Origin: an uncultured Oscillospiraceae bacterium
GTDB taxonomy: Bacteria > Bacillota > Clostridia > Oscillospirales > Acutalibacteraceae
Length of the DNA: 8,401 bases
Assembly: GCA_902496265.1 (NCBI GenBank)
Contig: CABVAD010000043.1
Location: 1-8,401 of the forward strand
Direction: 5' to 3'
Under the pieces are notes generated by a model that had not been told where the DNA came from, made no database searches, and was given only the letters and a program-made list of their open reading frames with translations. Position numbers and translations under genes: made by a program. This document shows positions 1-5,365 of the stretch, piece after piece (within the stretch, counting starts at the first letter, position 1; every line of letters starts with the position of its first letter).

Positions 1-9
1 AATTTTTGG

Positions 10-24
10 TTGCGAATATCGCAA
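10..24. promoter_or_regulatory. Perfect palindrome over the -35 box, candidate operator
   Basis: TTGCGA (10-15) and TCGCAA (19-24) are exact reverse complements separated by ATA. The left arm is the -35 hexamer and the right arm falls in the promoter spacer. A dimeric repressor bound here would block RNA polymerase. It does not match the Gram-positive LexA box (CGAAC-N4-GTTCG), and I do not recognise the regulator. A 6-bp-arm palindrome can occur by chance, so this is a candidate only. Confidence 0.3.
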
Positions 25-38
25 ATATGTGGTATTAT
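10..38 (+). promoter_or_regulatory. Sigma-A-type promoter of the murI operon
   Basis: The -35 box is TTGCGA (10-15) and the -10 box is TATTAT (33-38), separated by 17 bp, the optimal spacing. A TG dinucleotide at 30-31 stands one base upstream of the -10 box, making it an extended -10 promoter. Transcription would start near 45, giving a leader of about 300 nt before murI, nearly all of it made by the inverted-repeat element at 53-331. If that element is removed with one copy of the flanking TA, the promoter sits a normal short distance (about 25 nt from transcription start to ATG) in front of murI. This supports the promoter being the original murI promoter. The call rests on sequence match only. 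Confidence 0.65.
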
Positions 39-52
39 AAAATGAAAAAAGA

Positions 53-81
53 TTAGTCATTGGAAAGTCGAACCCGACAAG
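53..81 (+). repeat. Left terminal inverted repeat
   Basis: This is the left arm, pairing with 303-331. Bases 53-71 match perfectly; the only mismatches are 72/312, 74/310 and 78/306. The inner six bases (GACAAG, 76-81) are also an exact complement of CTTGTC at 115-120, so this segment has two competing partners. Confidence 0.85.
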
Positions 82-176
82 CCTGACAATGTAAATTTTG
101 CGTCGTCAGTTTGTCTTGTCACTTGAAAGGCGTTAGCCTTTCGGCGTTTCGCACCTTCCTGACAACAAAAAATTTA

Positions 177-190
177 TCATTGGCAGGTCG
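177..190 (+). repeat. Internal partial copy of the terminal repeat
   Basis: TCATTGGCAGGTCG matches TCATTGGAAAGTCG (57-70) at 12 of 14 positions in the same orientation, 120 bp further on. The similarity stops after this block. It may be an additional transposase-binding site or a trace of a nested or composite origin. Confidence 0.5.
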
Positions 191-217
191 TTTCGAGTTT
201 CTGCCACCGTGTTTTTT
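181..217 (+). terminator. Weak hairpin plus T-run inside the element, possible attenuator
   Basis: TGGCAG (181-186) pairs with CTGCCA (201-206), with a small upper stem TCG/CGA (188-190/194-196). Six T residues follow at 212-217. The T-run is separated from the stem by five bases (CCGTG) and the stem is short, so this is a poor intrinsic terminator by normal criteria. It could cause pausing or partial attenuation of the murI operon. Confidence 0.2.
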
Positions 218-302
218 ATTCGGCGAAGCGTGAATTTGCAGGAATACTTATGTATTTTAAAAATGAACGCAAAGCCGCAATATAAAAGGCGGTGTGCGAA
301 AC

Positions 303-331
303 CTTATCGTGCTCGACTTTCCAATGACTAA
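303..331 (-). repeat. Right terminal inverted repeat
   Basis: This is the right arm, the reverse complement of 53-81 with 26 of 29 matches. Its last bases (AA, 330-331) are the first two bases of the murI Shine-Dalgarno sequence AAGGGG. In an mRNA folded through the terminal repeats, the base of the stem would abut the ribosome binding site. Confidence 0.85.
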
Positions 332-335
332 GGGG
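330..335 (+). promoter_or_regulatory. murI ribosome binding site at the element border
   Basis: AAGGGG lies 8 nt before the ATG at 344 and fixes that start codon. It straddles the right end of the inverted-repeat element: the two A residues belong to the repeat and the four G residues are outside it. The Gs have no complement in the left flank (an A-run) and should stay accessible, but they would stack directly on the terminal stem. Confidence 0.7.
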
Positions 336-343
336 TTGATTGC

Positions 344-1162
344 ATGGCGGACAGTCGTGCAATAGGCGTTTTCGATTCGGGACTCGGCGGGCTTACGGTG
401 GTAAGGGAGCTTATTAAGCGCAATCCTTACGAGAATATAGTCTATTTCGGGGATACGGGCCGCGTGCCTTACGGTACAAGAAGCCGCGAGACAATTAAAA
501 AATACGCCGCCGAGGATGAGCGGTTTTTACTTCGCCATAACGTCAAGCTTATTATTGCCGCCTGCGGCACGGTGTCTTCCGTCGCGGCGGACAGCGCTGA
601 TAATCTTCCTGTGCCGTTTTTTGAAATGGTGACCCATGCGGCAAGGGCGGCGGTAAAGGCTACAAATAACCGCAAAATCGGTGTTATAGGCACTGCGGCG
701 ACGGTATTAAGCGGCAGTCACAAAAAGGAAATTTTAAAGCTTTTGCCTGACGCTGAGGTGTTGGCCGAAAGCTGTCCGCTTTTTGTTCCGCTTGTAGAGT
801 CGGGCTGGTACGCTGAAGACGATATTGTGGTGTTAGAAACAGTAAGAAGGTATCTTGCCCCGATTTTAAGCGCGGGCTGTGATACGCTGATACTCGGCTG
901 TACCCATTATCCTGTGCTTGAGGGGGCTATAAGGCGGGTTACAGAGGGTAAAATTACCCTTATAAATCCCGGAATAGCCGTTTCAAGGGCGGTATCGGAA
1001 TTTATTAAAAGCAATAACCTTGAAGCTATGGAAAAAAACGCGGGAGTTCACAATTTTTATGTAAGCGACAAGCCCGACTCCTTTAGGACGCTTGCCTCGG
1101 TGCTTTTAGGCGAGGAGCTGGACGACCGCAGGGTAGAACAGGTGGATTTAAGCACATTATGA
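344..1162 (+). CDS. murI: Glutamate racemase
   Basis: This cytoplasmic, cofactor-independent enzyme interconverts L- and D-glutamate (EC 5.1.1.3) and supplies D-glutamate for peptidoglycan precursors. The 272 residues match the family's usual length. Visible motifs are DSGLGG at 11-16 (Asp11 and Ser12), GDTGRVPYG at 36-44, the first catalytic cysteine Cys74 in AACGTVSS, CPLFVPLVE at 144-152, and the second cysteine Cys186 with His188 in LGCTHYP. The standard family motif after the first cysteine is Cys-Asn-Thr; here residue 75 is Gly. That Asn normally helps bind the substrate, so this is a real deviation, although both cysteines, Asp11 and His188 are present. The start at 344 has the Shine-Dalgarno AAGGGG 8 nt upstream. 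The stop TGA overlaps the next gene's ATG (ATGATG), implying translational coupling. It is the first gene of the operon. The family call is firm; strict glutamate specificity is inferred. Confidence 0.93.
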   Translation: MADSRAIGVFDSGLGGLTVVRELIKRNPYENIVYFGDTGRVPYGTRSRETIKKYAAEDERFLLRHNVKLIIAACGTVSSVAADSADNLPVPFFEMVTHAARAAVKATNNRKIGVIGTAATVLSGSHKKEILKLLPDAEVLAESCPLFVPLVESGWYAEDDIVVLETVRRYLAPILSAGCDTLILGCTHYPVLEGAIRRVTEGKITLINPGIAVSRAVSEFIKSNNLEAMEKNAGVHNFYVSDKPDSFRTLASVLLGEELDDRRVEQVDLSTL

Positions 1163-1587
1163 TGAAGGACGTAATAATAAGCATAAGCGGCGAGCAGGGT
1201 ATAGACTCAGACTCGGATACAATAGAGCTTACTACCGTCGGACGCTTCGGCGAAAAAAACGGAAGCTATTATTTAACCTATGACGAAACCGAAATGCTCG
1301 GAATGGGCGGCGCTGTTAAGACGGGTATTTATATAAAGCCCGATAAATCGGTGGTTTTACAGCGTACGGGCGCGGTCGAAAGCCGACTTATAGTTGAAGA
1401 GGGAAAGCGCAGCGTATGCTGTTACAACACCTCGGCGGGCGAGCTTTTAATAGGTATATTCGGGGAAAGGGTTAAAACCGATTTAACGCCCAACGGCGGC
1501 GAAATTTCTATGAAATACACAATAGATTCGGATTTAAGGCTTATAAGCCGTAATTCTGTAAAAATTTCTGTCAGAGAGGTAAATTAA
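1159..1587 (+). CDS. DUF1934 (YwiB-like) calycin-fold protein
   Basis: This 142-residue soluble protein has no signal peptide. Its pattern fits the DUF1934/YwiB family: YYLTYDETEMLG (37-48) followed by KTGIYI (54-59), VVLQRTG (65-71), a CCYNTSAGEL stretch (87-96), then GGEISMKYTID (113-123) and a final strand RNSVKISV (131-138). The alternating strand pattern agrees with the lipocalin/calycin-like barrel known for the family. The molecular function is unknown. In Bacillus subtilis ywiB also lies directly upstream of argS, which supports the assignment. ATG codons at 1159 and 1162 are both possible. Neither has a good Shine-Dalgarno at normal distance (AGGTGG at 1140-1145 is 13-16 nt away), so translation is probably coupled to murI by the 4-bp ATGA overlap. 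The stop codon abuts the argS ATG with no gap. Confidence 0.85.
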   Translation: MMKDVIISISGEQGIDSDSDTIELTTVGRFGEKNGSYYLTYDETEMLGMGGAVKTGIYIKPDKSVVLQRTGAVESRLIVEEGKRSVCCYNTSAGELLIGIFGERVKTDLTPNGGEISMKYTIDSDLRLISRNSVKISVREVN

Positions 1588-3276
1588 ATGTCGTTACTGG
1601 TAGCAAAAGCAAAGGAACAGGTGGCGGGCTGTGTTTTAAACGCGGCAAAGTCCGCTATGGAAAAAGGAATTTTGGAAAATGCCGAGCTTTCGGAGTTTAC
1701 GGTTTCCGTTCCGCAGAACCGCGAGCACGGCGACTGGGCGGTAAACGCCGCCATGGTCTGGGCGAGAGCGTTTCATAAAGCTCCGCGTCAGATTGCGGAA
1801 ATTCTTAGCGCTGAATTTGATTTTTCCGACACATATATTGAAAAATATGAAATAGCAGGACCGGGTTTTATCAACTTCTTCCTGTCGGACAGGTACTATG
1901 CCGATATTTTATCCGATGTCAGTGAAAAGGGCGAGGATTACGGCAAAAGCAATTACGGCGAGGGCAAGCGCGTTTTGGTGGAGTTTGTTTCGGCAAACCC
2001 GACAGGTCCTATGCACATAGGAAACGCCCGCGGCGGAGCTTTGGGCGACTGCCTTGCCTCGGTTTTGGAGGCGGCGGGCTATTACACCGAGCGCGAGTTT
2101 TACATTAACGACGCGGGAAATCAGATTAATAAATTCGGTCTTTCCTTAGACCTTCGCTATTTACAGCTTTACAAGAACGGCATAGAAATGCCCGAGGACT
2201 CCTACCACGGCGAGGATATAATAAATCACGCCAAGGCGTTCGCCGAAATTCACGGCGACAGCTTTGTAGAGAAATCCGAGGAGGAGCGCAGGAAAGCGCT
2301 TGTTGAGTTTGCGCTGCCTAAAAATATCAAGGGTCTTCACGACGACCTTGCTAAATACCGTATTAATTACGATACCTGGTTTAAGGAAAGCTCGCTCCAC
2401 CAAAGCGGCGAGACCGAGAGAATTATTGAGCTTTTAAAGCAGAGCGGACACACCTATGAAGAGGAAAACGCGCTGTGGTTTAAGGCGACCGATTTCGGCT
2501 GTGACAAGGACTTTGTGCTGGTGCGCGCAAACGGCGTTCCGACCTATGTCGTGCCTGATATCGCCTATCATTACAACAAGCTGGTAGTAAGAAAATTTGA
2601 CAAAGCAATCGATATTTTAGGTGCTGACCATCACGGTTATGTGCCGCGCCTTAAGGCGGCGCTTACCGCTTTGGGGGTTGACGCAAATAAACTTGACGCG
2701 GTGCTTATGCAGATGGTGCGCTTAGTCCGTGACGGAGAGGTAATAAAGGCTTCAAAGCGTTCGGGCAAGGCGATTACCCTTGTTACCTTACTTGACGAAG
2801 TACCGATTGACGCGGCGAGATTTTTCTTTAATCTTAGAGAGCCTAACAGTCATTTTGATTTTGACCTTGACCTTGCTGTTAAAGAGTCTAACTCAAACCC
2901 CGTTTATTATGTTCAGTACGCTTATGCGAGAATTTGCAGTATTATCCGCAATCTCGAAAGCGAGGGTATAACCCGCCGCAAATGTACCGAAGAAGAGCTT
3001 GAGCTTTTAAAAGCGCCCGAGGAAAGGGAGCTTACACTTCATATCGCCGCCCTTACCGATGAGATAATATCGGCGGCGAAGACCTACGACCCCGCGAGAA
3101 TCACCCACTATGTTGAAGAGCTTGCGACAAAGTTCCATAAGTTTTACGCCGCCTGCCGCGTAAAGGGTGCGGACGAGTCTCTTATGCAGGCAAGACTTAC
3201 CCTTTGTGCGGACACCGCCGTTGCAATTAAAAATGTACTGACGCTTATGAAGATAAACGCGCCCGAAAAAATGTGA
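1588..3276 (+). CDS. argS: Arginyl-tRNA synthetase (class I)
   Basis: This enzyme charges tRNA-Arg with arginine using ATP (EC 6.1.1.19) in the cytoplasm. The 562 residues are normal for the family. The N-terminal additional domain, which recognises the tRNA elbow, carries GDWAVNAA (48-55). The Rossmann catalytic core starts at FVSANPTGPMHIGNARGG (133-150), with HIGN in place of HIGH. EFYINDAGNQ (170-179) and LGADHHGYVPRL (344-355) follow. The KMSKS-type loop is KASKRSGKAITL (387-398), with Ala where Met is common; such drift is known in ArgS. The C-terminal all-helical anticodon-binding domain includes QYAYARI (443-449) and ends with the typical APEKM. The Shine-Dalgarno GAGAGG (1574-1579) lies inside the end of the DUF1934 gene, 8 nt before this ATG, which follows that gene's stop immediately. 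The function call is secure. Confidence 0.97.
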   Translation: MSLLVAKAKEQVAGCVLNAAKSAMEKGILENAELSEFTVSVPQNREHGDWAVNAAMVWARAFHKAPRQIAEILSAEFDFSDTYIEKYEIAGPGFINFFLSDRYYADILSDVSEKGEDYGKSNYGEGKRVLVEFVSANPTGPMHIGNARGGALGDCLASVLEAAGYYTEREFYINDAGNQINKFGLSLDLRYLQLYKNGIEMPEDSYHGEDIINHAKAFAEIHGDSFVEKSEEERRKALVEFALPKNIKGLHDDLAKYRINYDTWFKESSLHQSGETERIIELLKQSGHTYEEENALWFKATDFGCDKDFVLVRANGVPTYVVPDIAYHYNKLVVRKFDKAIDILGADHHGYVPRLKAALTALGVDANKLDAVLMQMVRLVRDGEVIKASKRSGKAITLVTLLDEVPIDAARFFFNLREPNSHFDFDLDLAVKESNSNPVYYVQYAYARICSIIRNLESEGITRRKCTEEELELLKAPEERELTLHIAALTDEIISAAKTYDPARITHYVEELATKFHKFYAACRVKGADESLMQARLTLCADTAVAIKNVLTLMKINAPEKM

Positions 3277-3300
3277 TTTTTCTCTAAGGAGATATTAAAA

Positions 3301-4743
3301 ATGCAAAATAAAGAATTAAACCTTACAATGATAATGGATCTCTATGAGCTTACCATGGCTAACGGTATATTCACAAGCGATATGCGCGACACGGTGACAT
3401 ATTTCGATATGTTCTTCCGCCGCGTTCCCGATGACGGCGGCTTTGCGATTATGGCGGGGCTTGAACAGCTTATAGAATATATGAACAATCTCGAATTTAC
3501 CGAAGAGGATATTAAGTATTTAGAGAGTCTGAAGCTGTTTTCAGAGGAATTTATTGATTATCTGCGTACCTTTAAATTCACCTGCGACGTTTGGGCTATG
3601 CCCGAGGGCACGGTAATATTCCCGCACGAGCCTATCGTTACGGTAAGAGGACCTGCAATGCAGGCGCTTATGCTTGAAACAATGCTCCTGCTTACAATTA
3701 ATCACCAGTCGCTTATTGCCACGAAGGCAAACCGTATTGTGCGCGCGGCGGACGGCAGACCCGTTATGGAGTTCGGCGCAAGGCGAGCCCACGGCTACGG
3801 CGCGGCGTATTACGGCGCAAGGGCGGCGATTATAGGCGGCTGTGCAGGCACTTCCTGCCTTCTTACCGCAAAGGACTTTGACACCAAGGCCTCGGGTACT
3901 ATGGCGCACAGCTGGGTTCAGCTTTTTGACGACGAGTACACCGCGTTTAAGGTCTACGCCGAGAAGTACCCCGATTCCTGTATGCTTCTTGTTGATACCT
4001 ACAATGTCTTAAAATCGGGTATTCCCAACGCGATAAAGGTGTTTGACGAGGTTTTAAAGCCTTTAGGCAAACGCCCGCTCGGAATACGTATTGACAGCGG
4101 CGACATTACCTATATAACAAAGCGCGCCCGCAAAATGCTTGACGAGGCAGGCTATCCCGACTGTAAAATCTGCATTTCAAACTCGCTTGACGAATATTTA
4201 ATACGCGATATGATTTTCCAGGGTGCAAAGGTGGACAGCTACGGCGTAGGCGAACGGCTTATTACCGCTTCGAGCGAGGCGGTTTTCGGCGGAGTTTATA
4301 AGCTTGCCGCGGTTGAGAAAAACGGCGAAATAATACCTAAAATCAAAATAAGCGAAAACGCGGCTAAGATTACGCTTCCGGGTGTTAAGATTCCGTGGCG
4401 GCTTTACGACCGAGAAACGGGCAAGGCTATTGCAGACGTTATAACCCTTAATCACGAGAAGATATGCTCTGATGAGCCTTACGAGATTTTTGACCCCGAG
4501 CACACCTGGAAGCGCAAGGTTGTAACCGACTTTGTTGCTAAAAAGCTTCAGGTCAAAATTTTTGAAAAGGGCAGACAGGTATATTCCTCACCCTCAGTTA
4601 AGGATATTTCAAAATACCGCGCTGAGCAGGTCGGTTCCCTTTGGGACGAGGTTACGCGCTTTGAAAATCCGCATACCTATTATGTGGATTTGTCCGAGGA
4701 GCTTTGGAATCTGCGTCACGACCTTCTTAACAATCTTTCATAA
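3301..4743 (+). CDS. pncB: Nicotinate phosphoribosyltransferase
   Basis: This enzyme converts nicotinate and PRPP, with ATP hydrolysis, to nicotinate mononucleotide (EC 6.3.4.21), the entry step of the Preiss-Handler NAD salvage route. Its 480 residues match the longer NAPRTase form common in Firmicutes. The N terminus carries the typical MIMDLYELTMANG (10-22) and FDMFFRR (35-41). The central barrel has EFGARRAHG (157-165) and GTMAHS (199-204), whose His203 aligns with the phosphorylated catalytic histidine of the family. RIDSGD (263-268) is the phosphoribosyl-binding loop, and DSYGVGERL (312-320) follows. A strong Shine-Dalgarno AAGGAG (3286-3291) stands 9 nt before the ATG, and the gap to argS is 24 bp. 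NAD salvage next to argS and lon is not a classical grouping. Nicotinamide phosphoribosyltransferase is the nearest alternative, but length and motifs favour nicotinate. Confidence 0.93.
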   Translation: MQNKELNLTMIMDLYELTMANGIFTSDMRDTVTYFDMFFRRVPDDGGFAIMAGLEQLIEYMNNLEFTEEDIKYLESLKLFSEEFIDYLRTFKFTCDVWAMPEGTVIFPHEPIVTVRGPAMQALMLETMLLLTINHQSLIATKANRIVRAADGRPVMEFGARRAHGYGAAYYGARAAIIGGCAGTSCLLTAKDFDTKASGTMAHSWVQLFDDEYTAFKVYAEKYPDSCMLLVDTYNVLKSGIPNAIKVFDEVLKPLGKRPLGIRIDSGDITYITKRARKMLDEAGYPDCKICISNSLDEYLIRDMIFQGAKVDSYGVGERLITASSEAVFGGVYKLAAVEKNGEIIPKIKISENAAKITLPGVKIPWRLYDRETGKAIADVITLNHEKICSDEPYEIFDPEHTWKRKVVTDFVAKKLQVKIFEKGRQVYSSPSVKDISKYRAEQVGSLWDEVTRFENPHTYYVDLSEELWNLRHDLLNNLS

Positions 4744-4754
4744 AACGCGATAAT
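4727..4754 (+). promoter_or_regulatory. Possible internal promoter before the lipoprotein and lon genes
   Basis: TTAACA (4727-4732) and GATAAT (4749-4754) each match the sigma-A consensus at 5 of 6 positions, with a 16-bp spacer. The -35 part lies in the last codons of the nicotinate phosphoribosyltransferase gene. Transcription would start near 4761, just before the Shine-Dalgarno of the lipoprotein gene. It could give lon and engB expression independent of murI and argS. AT-rich gaps often yield such matches by chance. Confidence 0.35.
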
Positions 4755-4779
4755 ATATGCGGCAGAACGGAGAACAAAA

Positions 4780-5346
4780 ATGAAAAAGATATTTTGCTTT
4801 TTACTGTCACTTACAATGATCATTTCTTTGGCCGCCTGCGGAAAGAAGGAAAAAGAACCGACCGCGGCGGTTGATATTGAATATTTCGCCAAGCTCGGCG
4901 AAATTCCCGAGTGTAATTATAAGCTGGGGGAGAGCGTTGATACTATTCAAAGTGCCCTTTCCTCCGAGGAGCAGTCAGCGGTTAGCGCGGGGGAAGAATA
5001 TGTATACAATGTGAGCGAGGGCGAAAAATCGGTAAGGATAGATAACGGAAGCTTTTCGTATTTTTACGAAAAGGATAAAAAAGAGGGCGGTATTTCATAT
5101 ATCGCGGCGTTTGAGAAGGCGTACGGCTTTGAAACCGGAGCGTCTCTGCTTGAAGTTAAAGAAGCGCTTACGGGCTTTAGCTACACCGAGGAAGCCGCAG
5201 ACAAAGACAACACCTTTTTCCTTATGGGAATGGAAAACGGTACCGTTATGAAATATACCTTTGAAAGTACGGTTATAATGTTTGTCTTTGAGGACAACGA
5301 GCTGTTTGCCGCCGCAATTTATAACACAGATAACTGGACAATTTGA
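4780..5346 (+). CDS. Small lipoprotein of unknown function
   Basis: I do not recognise this 188-residue protein. Residues 1-20 form a lipoprotein signal peptide: MKK, a hydrophobic core, and the lipobox LAAC with Cys20 as the lipidation site. A charged GKKEKE linker follows, so the mature protein of about 169 residues should be anchored outside the cytoplasmic membrane. The rest is acidic and looks like two similar modules. Each starts with a Gly-containing turn and a short helix (KLGESVDTIQSAL, 42-54; ETGASLLEVKEAL, 117-129) followed by beta strands ending in an aromatic-rich stretch (SFSYFYEK and TVIMFVFED). This recalls BamE/SmpA-like or PepSY-like repeats, but that is only a pattern-level guess. 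The Shine-Dalgarno GGAG (4769-4772) lies 7 nt before the ATG. The gene sits 36 bp after the nicotinate phosphoribosyltransferase gene and 19 bp before lon. A link to envelope stress or Lon is not shown by the sequence. Confidence 0.85.
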   Translation: MKKIFCFLLSLTMIISLAACGKKEKEPTAAVDIEYFAKLGEIPECNYKLGESVDTIQSALSSEEQSAVSAGEEYVYNVSEGEKSVRIDNGSFSYFYEKDKKEGGISYIAAFEKAYGFETGASLLEVKEALTGFSYTEEAADKDNTFFLMGMENGTVMKYTFESTVIMFVFEDNELFAAAIYNTDNWTI

Positions 5347-5365
5347 GTTTTTTTAGGAGAAATTA

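Larger units (their letters stand above)
53..331. mobile_element. 279-bp MITE-like inverted-repeat element in the murI leader
   Basis: The ends are inverted repeats: 53-71 is the exact reverse complement of 313-331 (19 bp), and with 72-81/303-312 the match is 26 of 29. Both ends carry TA (54-55 and 329-330), so a TA target duplication is possible, as made by IS630/Tc1-mariner-type transposases. The element has no plausible gene. Further pairings nest inside: 146-154 with 294-302 (9 bp), 156-161 with 239-244 (6 bp), and hairpins 76-81/115-120, 125-131/136-142 and 181-186/201-206. One strand could therefore fold into a large branched structure. A 12-of-14 copy of the terminal motif lies internally at 177-190. 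The element occupies the space between promoter and ribosome binding site. The alternative is a structured cis-regulatory RNA. Copy number elsewhere in the genome, which would settle this, is not visible here. Confidence 0.6.

Noticed and set aside
10..24. LexA (SOS) box at the palindrome
   Set aside because: The Gram-positive consensus CGAAC-N4-GTTCG is not matched; the arms are TTGCGA/TCGCAA.
35..40. Minus-strand promoter from the perfect TATAAT reading on the reverse strand
   Set aside because: The hexamer 17 bp upstream on that strand (CCAATG) is no -35 match, and the same bases are better explained by the + strand -10 box.
42..56. Five-codon mini-frame ATG AAA AAA GAT TAG at the start of the murI leader
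   Set aside because: It overlaps the predicted transcription start, has no room for a ribosome binding site and ends in the inverted repeat. It is most likely chance in an A-rich stretch.
125..142. Hairpin GAAAGGC/GCCTTTC as an intrinsic terminator or CRISPR-type repeat
   Set aside because: The stem is clear but no T-run follows and the unit is not repeated. It is better seen as part of the inverted-repeat element's fold.
3277..3300. Terminator between argS and the nicotinate phosphoribosyltransferase gene
   Set aside because: There is a short T-run after the argS stop but no GC-rich hairpin before it.
3541..3909. 122-codon minus-strand open frame inside the nicotinate phosphoribosyltransferase gene, and similar frames within argS and the protease part of lon
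   Set aside because: All are antisense to conserved coding sequence, with Cys/Arg/His-rich unnatural composition and no independent support.
5290..5365. Heat-shock operator (CIRCE or CtsR) or a dedicated promoter just before lon
   Set aside because: No TTAGCACTC/GAGTGCTAA or GGTCAAA repeats are present. TATAAC at 5320-5325 has no -35 partner at usable spacing.
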